The notes below the pieces were generated by a model that made no database searches, was not told the DNA's origin, and was given only the letters and a program-made list of their open reading frames with translations. The position numbers and the translations under genes were made by a program. DNA of 64,000 nucleotides from Agelas oroides (lineage: Eukaryota; Porifera; Demospongiae; Agelasida; Agelasidae): positions 3,880,292-3,944,291 of the forward strand of contig OX422202.1 in assembly GCA_949130485.1 (NCBI GenBank), read 5' to 3'. Below, one piece after another: positions 55,415 through 64,000 of this stretch (its first letter is position 1; every line of letters begins with the position of its first letter).

Positions 55415-55672
55415 AGGGGTCAGCTGCATGTCAGTTGACACACTGCTAATTTTGCACACCAATTTTGACACATTGGTAGAATAACACACTTGTTATTTAG
55501 CACACTTGCTGAATAGCACACTACTAATTTGGCACACTGTCCAGTTAGCACATGTGTAGTTTTGACACACCTAACAATTTGACATGCGTGTAGGTGTGTC
55601 AAAACTGGAGACATCACTTTTGACACACTTTTTGTGTCAGATTAGCACACTTTTTTTTTTCTGTGTAATAAT
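55415..55672 (-). repeat. GTGTGCTA-rich repeat, right of the satellite
   Basis: Ends 'agcacac' + T-run + CTGTGTAA, the inverse of the start of 46739. The body consists of degenerate 'tagcacactt' and 'tgacacac' words. Confidence 0.65.
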
Positions 55673-55883
55673 GTGTCTGTCTATATAGCATCCATTGTAG
55701 ACGGTTATAAGGGCATGTATTGCTTGCAGTTCAAGCAAACTAACCATTCTATGCAAAGTTTGATTATTGTTGTTGTTTTTGTTTGTTTGCTTGTTTTTAA
55801 CTGAGTAGCTAAGTTTTTTTAGTGGGATGTGCAAAATATTGTATACCATGCAGCACATAGTTTGCAAGCTCCAGTACGATGGT

Positions 55884-56239
55884 GATTTCCAACCGCTTAC
55901 TAGGACGCAAGTTTTGGACCACTCAAAAGCTGATGGATTGTAGGGTACTTACTACTGTCCTTTTTCCTGAGCAGTTCGATAGTAAACAAGGATAGCCACT
56001 TTGCAAGCCTTTTGGCGTCTTCCGTCTCGAGAAATAACCCTAGGACATTTCTCGCTGCAACTTTTGTTGCATAATTTCAGTGATTCACTCACTGGCACTC
56101 AGAGTCAGAGCCCGCAAAGCCCACTGCTCGCTCTTTTGTGTATTCTTTGGAACGACACCCTTCAACATCCTCTCCAGGGCTTCAGAATAATTTGTTTGGC
56201 TCAGCAAACCGCTTTCGTCCTAGTAAGCGGTTGGAAATC
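55884..56239. mobile_element. MITE with perfect 24-bp inverted ends
   Basis: GATTTCCAACCGCTTACTAG (GACG) at 55884-55907 and its exact reverse complement at 56216-56239. No ORF of substance inside. The terminus may extend a few bases further, since CGATGGT/GGCACTATTG flanks are partly complementary. Confidence 0.85.
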
Positions 56240-56314
56240 GGCACTATTGTCCGAGTTCCAATCTTTCTTTTCTAGGGAAAATTTTGTTCTCTTTCTGGTG
56301 CCAGCAGATGGCTG

Positions 56315-56346
56315 ATTGGGGCGAGCCTGAGTGAGCCCCACACTAG
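56315..56346 (+). mobile_element. Helitron-type 3' terminus, copy 3
   Basis: ATTGGGGCGAGCCTGAGTGA followed by GCCCCACACTAG: hairpin plus CTAG, on the + strand. The 5' part is obscured by the MITE just upstream. Confidence 0.5.
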
Positions 56347-56361
56347 CGGTGGATTTTTCAT

Positions 56362-57780
56362 GTTACTAGGGATGCTTACACATTGTGCAAATGACCTCGC
56401 TTCGCGAACGTCCGCGTATCGTATTTCCCAAGTATAAATTCTACGTTCCCAATCCATGTATCCTGGGAACCAGTCCAGTCTCACCATGTAAAAAATGGCT
56501 CCTGTTGTATGCTTGAGTTGGTAGGAACAAAGAGCGTGTTAGTCTTACGGTACCGTTGCTATTTGTCTGCCGTTGGTTCCTCAGAGGTGGAACTGTCATG
56601 CCAGTAAGTTTGATAGCTGTTGTGCCTACCGTTCTGGAGAAATCTGTGTTTTACGGATATCTCAGTGCTGCATCTGTTTCCCTTGGGCTACCAACACAGT
56701 TTGCTCACTGTTGTTTAGTAACAGCTAGAGCTTTCATGCCTGCCAGTCTGATAGTGATCCCGTACACGATTCGTGAGATATCGAAGTTTTTAGGCCAACT
56801 TCCGGTTGACGAAGACGACGACGACGTCGAAAAATCTCAATTGAACGCGGGTATATAGCCTCGCTTCGCTTGGAATTATTACTAGGGATACTTACACATT
56901 ATGCAAATTACCTCGCTTCGCGCGAACGTCCGTGTTTGCCCTCGAGTATAGTTTTCTACGTTCCCAATCCATGGATCCTGGGAACCAGACCAGTCTTACC
57001 GTGTAAAAATGGCTCCTGTTGTATGCTTGAGTAGCGATGTCGGGGTGAAAATCAAAATTTGTTTATCACAACAACAACCTTTATTTTCGAAAAGAGCATA
57101 AAATGGCGATTCCAACGGTACCCATATCAATGAGATTGGGTGAATACAGCAACCGGTACGGTCTTCGAAATGTAACCGGTTTGCCAAATTTTTTCTACGT
57201 CATTTTAGCGCAATATTCCGGTCACTACCTTTCCGGAAGCCGCTGTAAGCCTGATCAGAACGAAACTCGCTGTGAAGGATAGTCTGTACCTATTCAGTCC
57301 AATGAAGGTTGTGGCTTTTAGATATCTAGTATAATGCTTGCACTAGGCTTGATAAATGCTTAAAAAACGGCATTTTGTGGCCATAAATAGTTGCATTTCC
57401 GGGGAAGTTGGAGCAAGGTTCCAATCAAAAACCTGTACCATCCCATTGGACAACTACTCTAGTATACAGAACTGGTTGTGCTTTGTTGAATATTGAAGTA
57501 ACTGTGAGCAGCATCACAAAATGTCTTAATACTTCAACAATTTGCAGAAAAGTAGCGAGATGTGACAAAAAATTGTGTGTAGTTTTGATCGAGGCAGATA
57601 TTTAACAAAGCTGTGCAAGGAAATATACCCAAGCCTGTAAAGAACTTCTATATCAAATTTGATGTGAATACATTAAGACATTGTGGAGAAATGGCCTGTG
57701 TAGAAGAATATTTACATACTTTTGGAAACTCTGGCATCACTAGCTTGAGTTGGTAGGGACAGAGAGCGTGTTTGTCTTAC
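56362..57780 (+). repeat. Direct repeat pair with an insertion in the second copy
   Basis: 56362-56530 and 56878-57035 are near-identical (ttactagggatgcttacaca, 'cctcgcttcgcg', 'cgttcccaatccat'). The second copy is interrupted after 'gcttgag' by about 705 bases (57036-57740) and resumes at 'gcttgagttggtagg', giving a possible 7-base duplication GCTTGAG. The intervening text has no recognised domain. Confidence 0.65.
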
Positions 57781-57839
57781 TTCAGCGGGGTGTATGGTTT
57801 GTACCCTTCGTGCAGTTTTATGTATCCATGCACGACCTG

Positions 57840-58145
57840 GCAAATGGCCTGGCATGCTCTAAAAGTTACCAACTGAGCTACCGAGTCACACGGCAACGCA
57901 GTGGCTGAGTTCGAGTGACTTAAAGGCTGAGTTCGAGTGACTTAAAGGGTGATTTCATCCCGAGGGGCGAAGTCACTGTCTTTCCCCCCCCCCCCCCCCC
58001 TCTTTCTTTCTCGTCTTTATTTCTCACCTTTCTCTCTCAATGACTTCGACCAGGTTTAAGGTCTGACTATCAGGTCTGGAGCATGTTAAAAATCTGAGCC
58101 TTCATGCGCCTCGCACTTCGCGCTCGCCGCACCCCCCCCAGAGAA
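57840..58145. repeat. SINE-like repeat, copy 2
   Basis: 57970-58140 matches 850-1015, including 'caggtctggagcatgttaaa' and 'gcctcgcacttcgcgctcg'. Just upstream, 57868-57882 reads as an inverted tRNA A box (minus strand TAGCTCAGTTGGTAA), next to a duplicated 'gctgagttcgagtgacttaa'. A composite or rearranged SINE is possible. Confidence 0.45.
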
Positions 58146-58244
58146 CTTGACTTAATTAATTCTGCACTTACTCACCCTGGCTGTTCGCTTGTCTCGCTAG
58201 CCAGACCCACCAATTAACCACAGCTTGGATCACTTCCAGAATGT

Positions 58245-59065
58245 GGCGCAAAAACCGGAAAAAATAAAAAGGTCCCACAATTCGATCGATATGTCGTTCG
58301 TTTGCAGCAATACCGATTCAGTAAAGTTTTCATGTTTTCGGTCGATTTACCTTGTCCACTAGTTTAAGCGATCGACTTATGCTATCGATCGATTTTTCCG
58401 TCGATCCATTTTTGACATCGGTCGATTTTTGCCGTCGATCCATTTTTGTTTTTGGTCATCGATGGCTTCTTGCTATTGACCAGTTTTATATTTTCCATCG
58501 ATTATCGTTTGGCACAACATCCTGAACTTCAAACTCCTCAAAAGCATGCTTGGCCACTCTTGCTTTATGTATTCCCTCCTCAGTCCTTGACCACGCCACA
58601 GATAGTACAGTACTGTAAAAGGATCTCTGACCACGCCTTTATGCCTTGCGTACGCGAAGCTTTTTCTGGTACTTCTTGGACTCCAGTTTTTCCTTTTCGC
58701 TCCACTCTGTCTAGCTCTCTGCCTTCACTTTGTTGCCTTCACTTTGTTGGTGCTGTCTGCTGATATGAAATGAGACAGCTAGCGCCGCTGCAGCGCTCGG
58801 AACTATAAGCTTACGTGAGTTCAGTTCGATGCTGTGCCAAAACGATAATCGAAGCCATCGATAACAAAAAACCAAAGATCGATCGATGGCAGAAATCGAT
58901 CGATGGCGAAAATCGATCAATAAAAAAAATCGATAGATAGCTAAATCAATCGATAGCATAAGTCGATCGATCGATCGCTTGAACTAGTGGACAAGGTAAA
59001 TCGATCGAAAATTTTATTCGGTATTGCTGCAAACGAACGACAGTTTTTTTCCGTTTTTTTGCGCC
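58245..59065. mobile_element. Long-armed foldback element with CGATCGAT-rich arms
   Basis: Arms 58245-58516 and 58833-59065 are inverted repeats of about 230-270 bases with some gaps, starting GGCGCAAAAA and ending at GATTATCGTTTGGCACA-type text. Both are studded with ATCGATCGAT units spaced about 20 bases apart. The unique centre (58517-58832) has an ORF fragment without recognised domain. No transposase. Confidence 0.88.
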
Positions 59066-59538
59066 ATACCAGTATGCGTGCTCCGTGCGCAATACTGAAA
59101 GTAATCCGCGCTGTGATTGGGTCTAAGCTTGCTGGACTGTTGACTGCCAAGTGCTGACTAGGCAGTGGCTTTCAAATCTTAATATCGCGCACTATCACAC
59201 GACCAGTCAGCTGTGCGTGCATGCGTTGTGCATACGCTCGGTATAGGCATGGATAATAGACCTGTGGTATTAAGCCCTAGCCGATGGAGATAGTTTCCAG
59301 TTTTCCAGTAGCTCAGCAAGCAATGATTGTGATGATGAGCCTCTTCTCAAGAAGCTCTGTGTGCTTCTCTGTATATGCCTCAGAATGCACCAGAATGCGC
59401 CACAGAACACTTAAAATTATATACCAACATTTCCTGGGGGAGCATGCCCCCCAGTTTCTGAGGGTGACCTTAGCCCTGCCTTGACAATGGACACTTCATT
59501 TGTGTCATTTCTCTGTCTATATTATAGGATAACTACTC
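59066..59538 (+). promoter_or_regulatory. 5' flank of the three-exon beta-helix paralogue
   Basis: The last 40 bases before the ATG (tttctctg..ttataggataactactc) resemble the same region of the minus-strand gene (tttctc..tgataggatagctactc). The shared homology therefore extends upstream of the coding start; 'ttatag' could be a 3' splice site of a 5'-UTR intron. Further out I see no promoter element I can support. Confidence 0.35.
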
Positions 59539-61151
59539 ATGATGAAGTTTAAGGAAGGGGTATCTCCACATCCACTGTTTTGGTGGAGTATCTTATTCAT
59601 CTTGTGCTGCCTTAATGGAGTAATCGTGGTAGCCTTAGGCAAACACTGCAAAGATGTGATTGGCGTGAGCAGGGAAACAGGACTGGATTGCAGTACCATC
59701 ACCACTCACAGTTTGGTGAACAAAACATGCAATGACCTGCAAGATGTACTACTACGTTTTTCAGGAGACCAAGTACCCCTTTCACTTGGAGAGTGCATTG
59801 AAATTGTTGTGCAATCAGGCAAGTATCCGATTACAGAAACAATTACTATCCATCACAATGTGGTGCTTCATGGAACACAGAATGTTACAGTGACATTCAG
59901 TCTGAATGAGACATTGTATCCCATTAATGCCCTGAAGCCATACTATGTGCTCACGTTTGCGGACAGTGATTACAGTGAGATCAGTGGAATAGACTTTCAC
60001 ACAAGCCCAGGCATCATTACCTTCCAGGATATCACCAACGTCACTGTAAAGAACTGCTCTTTCAGGTATGTGTAACTACTAATACTTAGAAATAGGTGCA
60101 GTGCATGTACAATGTACATAATGTACATGCAATATAATACATGCATCAAGAGCTTATTGAGTCACCCATGCACGGCACTCTTGACTACATTTACTGGTGT
60201 AGTGTGGATATTGCAAATTATCTGCGTACATAATTTGTAATATCAACTGGGTTGAACATATAGATCTTTAAAGCCAGGCAATCAAGATGATGATAACAAT
60301 GTTTATCTTTTGCACCATTTGCAGATATTTCATCCAAGGTGCTGTTGACATATTTAATTGTTCAGTGGTCCTAGTTACCAGCTGTACCTTTGAACACAAT
60401 GGTCCAGTGTCAGTAACCAAGAAGCAGTACAGGGGCCATGCAGGAGGTCTGTCTCTTAGTTATCACAAACACAAGATATTTTCAATGAGACCACAATTTA
60501 GAGTGAAAAAATGCACCTTTCGCAACAATACCAGTGACCCCTTGGCAAGTATTCAACAGAGCTCAACTCAAATATTGCAGCAATATATTTTTACAGGAAG
60601 AGGAGGAGGATGTGCTATACCCATGTTTTCATCTTCAGTGCCCTCAAATGTGACTCTAGAGGACTGTTTGTTTGAAGCAAATTTTGCTCGGACACTTGGA
60701 GGGGGACTGTATGTTGCATTTGATGGACACTTAGATCACGGAGTAGTTTTGAACAGGATTAAATTTGTGGGAAACAAATGTCATTCGGCTGGTGGACTGG
60801 CAGTTGGCTTTGCTTTTGGGTCAAGTCAGATGGATAAAGTCAGCTCACTGTTTGCCTACAACTCAGAATTTATTGAGAATCAAGCAGTGTTAGGAGGTGG
60901 AGCAGCAGTGTATCCAGCACGTAAGTATATGGTATCAACACCATCTTACAAAGCTGATTAAGTTAATTTTGTTTTCCTGTGTATGTAGAAATGGGACCAG
61001 ATGGTCGTCTAAGCAACTTTGCTCACTTTGAAAACTGTACCTTCACTGGAAACACTGCAGAAATACTAGGCGCTGCCATGGAATTTACATCTGACCTCAT
61101 ACATGTCTTTCAAAATGTAGAAAGTACCAAAGCCTTTGAGGTAGAAAGCTG
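59539..61151 (+). CDS. Truncated paralogue of the beta-helix membrane gene (exons 1-3)
   Basis: Exons 59539-60065, 60325-60920 and 60989-61151 are intact, with the same phases and nearly the same lengths as exons 1-3 of the minus-strand gene. Exon 1 has about 16 differences in 176 residues (MMKFKEGVSPHPLFWW...). Exon 2 keeps the FxxN/GGG repeats (CLFEANFARTLGGGLYVAFD). A GTAAGC donor follows exon 3, but no exon 4 (SNNGGLGG-type) or membrane exons are found before the LINE at the window edge. It is either a partial duplicate or continues beyond the window through a very long intron. If transcribed as is, it would encode a secreted beta-helix ectodomain. Confidence 0.85.
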
Positions 61152-61249
61152 GTAAGCAACACCATAACTACACTGTAAAACACCTATTGTGTGTCATGTC
61201 AGGTACACCAATGAAACTTTAGTACATTATTAGAAATCCAAGAAATGCC

Positions 61250-61440
61250 TCTTTGAAAGTCCATTGAGGAGCTTCTAATCCGTCTCTTCTTTAAGAAGAC
61301 CTCTTGGGTTGCATTCCTGGCATCTCTACCATAACCATGCAATCCTCCTGTGCAGGGTCGAAACAACACAAAGCTGATTAGCTAATAAATTTTATGGAAG
61401 GAGAGGTGAAGATGAAGATTCTCAATGGACTTTCAAGGTG
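61250..61440. repeat. MITE with CTTTGAAAGTCCATTGAG ends
   Basis: Left 'cctctttgaaagtccattga' and right 'ctcaatggactttcaaggtg' are inverted partners about 190 bases apart. It sits where the paralogue's intron 3 would be. Confidence 0.75.
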
Positions 61441-62762
61441 TTTATTTGGAGGGCTTCATCTGTGTCACACACATACAGCTGCATAAGATGAGAAAATTAC
61501 TATGGTCAAAGTAACTCAAATATTGTACCGAGGTGACATTATCTTTGATTATTAGAAACTCAAATCAGAACTAGAGAAAATGTACTTACCCCATGTGCTT
61601 CTTTAGTGTACCCTAGTCTTGTGTGGCCAGACCCAATTCACCCTGGGTCAAGTTTGCCCATGCATGCAAGACTAACAAAACAGCTTACTAGTTTACCTAC
61701 ATCTAGTCAACCCTAACTACATCCTGTAATGTGACAATCTGATATAATACTTCTGCGTAGCTAACTCCAGGTATGGCTGTAGCTTTCACAATAGCTTCCG
61801 AACACTGAGCTGCCAGCTGCAGTGAAAGAAATTTACACTACTTGATAGTTTCAGGCAATCTGACCTGTTCCCAGGCTTTGCCCACTTTTCTCATTTGCAG
61901 TGCTGTTTATACTATAAAGGCTGGGAGTAGTACTACAAGCCTGGGAATGAGGTTAGGTCTTATCTATTCATGCATGCATTTAATTATCACTAGAAAAAAA
62001 GGAGTTGAAAAGACGTGGAAATTAAGCTGTTGAGAGCTCCTCTCTGTGCTGCAAGAGTGCATAAGAATTGGTGGCTATAGTAGGAGCATGTAACTCCAAC
62101 AAAAAAAGCCCATAGTCCGGGCACAATTATTGAACCGTACTAAAAATAGAACACCCAGTCATGTGTTGTAGCAACAATGGCTTCAGTTATGCAGCACACA
62201 CAGTATGCAGGGCCGGCAGCACTGGTATGGCCGTACCAGTTTTTGAAGGGAAAAAATGGTGTCGCTCGGATTTTACGCGTGAGTCAGAGGAGGTACGACA
62301 GCATCATGCGACACTAGAATGGCCCTCGCTCTTCAAATACAAACTGCAATAGTAAAAACATCAATCTGTTTGAGCATGTTAAAGCGGACTATCATTTTGA
62401 TATTTTGAGCAATGAAAGTGCATCATCCGACAAGTCAAGCGAACACCATGGCACCTTGGTCGGCCCCTCACTTAGTGAGTGTACTTGTCCTCTGCTTACT
62501 TTTGTATTTGAGTTTGAACTTGCACTTCAAGAGCATCCAGGGATGGTAGTTCACAACTTGAGTTAAAATTGAAAAATATACCACGTGTACACGTGGGGCA
62601 AGTATAAGTACCCTATACCACGTGTTACACATGGGACGTATATAAGTCAAACTTATATCTGCCAGTGTATATCCCTTTGGGAGGGTAAAGTATAAGTCCC
62701 ACTTATATCGGCCAGTATTATTCCATCCTTTATGAGGGAAAAGTACAAGTCAAGGGGTAATA
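61441..62762. other. Gene-free stretch with small repeats
   Basis: 61863-61955 holds a decayed TAGCCTCGTTCCCAGGC-type pair (gttcccaggctttgcccac / gcctgggaatgaggtta). 62575-62650 has two CACGTG-centred near-palindromes and repeated 'agtataagt' words before the ORF at 62763. Nothing else was recognised. Confidence 0.55.
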
Positions 62763-63017
62763 ATGGGAGACCCTGTATTTAAATTATTAAATATGTATAA
62801 GACAACATGTGTCTTGGAAGAAATTCATGCAAGAAAGGTGAGGATCTTGTTCGATGATGGAAACACTTACCTCGGCATTATTGTCCGCAAAGATCCAGAG
62901 ACTGACATGTGGGTTACTGTGTTTGAAGATGGTGAGGAAGATCAGACAGCAGATCCAGCAACTGACAGTGACTACACTCTTTTGGCTCAGGTTATTGGGG
63001 CGCGAGCCCCACACTAG
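62763..63017 (+). CDS. Small ORF with Tudor-like barrel sequence
   Basis: 84 codons. ARKVRILFDDGNTYLGIIVR, then DMWVTVFEDGEED and DSDYTLL fit the strand pattern of Tudor/Agenet-type barrels (F-DG-xx-Y-G-x-V ... W-x-V-x-F-EDGDxE), which bind methylated lysine or arginine. The core may be a single exon: 'gaaag|gtgagg' and 'ctcag|gttatt' flank it, so coding in the native setting is unclear. The last codons and the TAG stop coincide with a Helitron-type 3' end, so this could be a gene fragment carried in a Helitron. Function beyond the fold is not supported. Confidence 0.4.
   Translation: MGDPVFKLLNMYKTTCVLEEIHARKVRILFDDGNTYLGIIVRKDPETDMWVTVFEDGEEDQTADPATDSDYTLLAQVIGARAPH
62994..63017 (+). mobile_element. 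Helitron-type 3' terminus, copy 4
   Basis: ATTGGGGCGCGAGCCCCACA then CTAG, a tight GGGGC-GCGA-GCCCC hairpin seven bases upstream of the CTAG end, and the strongest hairpin of the four copies. Confidence 0.55.
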
Positions 63018-63234
63018 TGGTGAAAATGGAAAATTGTCTATAGATATGTTTATGGGGGGGAAACCAACTTCATTTCGAGTGAAATATATACATGTACATA
63101 CAGAAGACGGACCCCAGAACTCAAGATAAACAAGTATAAAACTTGGGCTTGGCAAGGGCAAAAACTGCACAATATGAACTAGACAAAACATAAAAACAAT
63201 GACCGGAGAAAAGCAATAATGTTATGTATGAACA
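63018..63234. other. Short stretch between Helitron end and LINE
   Basis: Contains a small G-run and A-rich text; on the minus strand it would be the 3' untranslated region of the LINE. No poly-A tail or target duplication was identified. Confidence 0.5.
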
Positions 63235-64000
63235 TTAACAGAATGGTTGAGTTGAGTTCCATAGTGGGTTGAGGCGAGCACAGAATATTCTGTGTGAAGC
63301 AGTTACTGCAGCTTTAGCTGCTGAATCAAGAAGGTGTGTGGCAGCTGACTTGGAGAGTGAAGAGACCTGCTGCCGTAGTGAGGAGCGAGTGTATGGCAGC
63401 CAGTGGCCTAATGCACCAATTTCAACAGTCACTAGTTCAGATATCATTCCTTTTGTTTCTAGATCGCTCAAAGCATGCTGGTATATTTCCTTGCTCTCTT
63501 TTCTCGATCTTGCATTTTGGAGGCAGTCAGGTGAGTTATACGGAACAGTTAGTTCAATAAGGATGATTTCGCTAGCACTGACTATGACAATGTCCGGGCG
63601 GGCTGAGGTGTCCAGGGTTTCAGCTGGGATGGTAGATGGGGGGTTATCAGTAACTCTCAATCCCGGTAGATCTGCGTATAGCCTTTCTCCTGGTTGGAGA
63701 TACTCCCTTAGACCATTAGCCAAGATCTTCAAGGCACTGTCATGTCGCCAGGTATACCTTCCTTGTGTGAGAGATACAGGGCAACCATTTAATATGTGCT
63801 GGACAGTAGGCCATGGGTTGTTGCAGAGAGGGCACTTGGCATCTGGCCTTAATCTCCATCGTCGCAAGTTTAGAGGAGTGGGGAGCGTGTCTGACCCAGC
63901 CCTCAGCAGAAATGACAGCTGTCCAGCAGGCATTCCTTTCTGGATACGCTTCCAAACATTGTTCTGGGATTCTAGTTCTGTGATGTCGGTGAATTTGCTC
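63235..64000 (-). mobile_element. LINE, C-terminal part of ORF with restriction-like endonuclease
   Basis: The minus-strand frame is open from the window edge to a stop at 63235 (about 255 codons, no interruption). It has CPLCNNPWPTVQHILNGC, the CCHC-type zinc finger after the reverse transcriptase in R2-like LINEs, then GRYTWRHDSALKIL. PDIVIVSASEIILIELTVPY matches the PD...(D/E)xT core of the restriction-like endonuclease and is followed by RSRKESKEIYQHALSDL. Reverse transcriptase and the 5' end lie beyond the window. Clade R2/NeSL-like is inferred. The intact frame suggests a fairly young copy. Confidence 0.88.

Noticed and set aside
56556-56858. 100-codon ORF between direct repeats
   Set aside because: No domain, no splice context and no conserved copy; composition looks like chance.
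57850-57900. Minus-strand tRNA suggested by TAGCTCAGTTGGTAA
   Set aside because: Only the A box and D-arm-like part are present; no cloverleaf could be drawn. Kept only as part of a SINE-like repeat.

Overview
The window reads as nuclear DNA of an early-branching animal, most probably a demosponge. It has intron-rich genes for extracellular and membrane proteins, canonical GT-AG splice sites, and introns packed with small inverted-repeat transposons. The species assignment is inference from gene and repeat style; no ribosomal or mitochondrial marker is present.

Region 1 (1-29.3 kb, + strand) is the 3' part of one large gene whose 5' exons lie left of the window. Seventeen exons join in a single frame of 1,173 residues plus stop: NIDO end, AMOP, von Willebrand D, a beta-sandwich-like module, about six EGF modules, a Ser/Thr/Pro-rich stalk, a SEA-like region, a transmembrane helix and a short cytoplasmic tail. 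This is a MUC4-like surface-protein architecture. Its introns hold a 4.5 kb Mutator-like (MULE) transposon with transposase and OTU-protease fragments, a Helitron fragment with another transposon nested in it, a pogo-like element, two large families with 9-bp target duplications, and many MITEs.

Region 2 (30.2-38.6 kb, - strand) is a convergent gene. I could join 21 exons into one unbroken frame of 1,251 residues: signal peptide, parallel beta-helix repeats resembling polymorphic-membrane-protein repeats, a cysteine-rich linker, and a C-terminal domain with about eight or nine membrane segments. A broken relative lies at 44.5 kb (-). A close copy of only the first three exons (about 91% protein identity over exon 1) lies at 59.5-61.2 kb in the opposite orientation. 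One intron carries a hammerhead-ribozyme-like motif on the + strand.

Region 3 (38.6-47.1 kb) is almost gene-free: a palindromic MITE that holds an inverted copy of adjacent DNA, a head-to-tail array of a TTACACCCCAAGATGC-ended element interrupted by two TA-inserting elements, and a small hAT-like MITE.

Region 4 (47.2-53.3 kb) is a satellite of about 34 monomers of about 180 bp with a superimposed higher-order period of about 1,967 bp. It lies between two GTGTGCTA-rich repeats in opposite orientation.

Region 5 (53.3-64 kb) has one weak unrecognised gene candidate, several foldback elements including one with CGATCGAT-rich arms, the three-exon beta-helix paralogue, a small Tudor-like ORF whose stop codon is the CTAG of a Helitron-type 3' end, and, at the right edge, the C-terminal part of a LINE with a restriction-like endonuclease domain (- strand).
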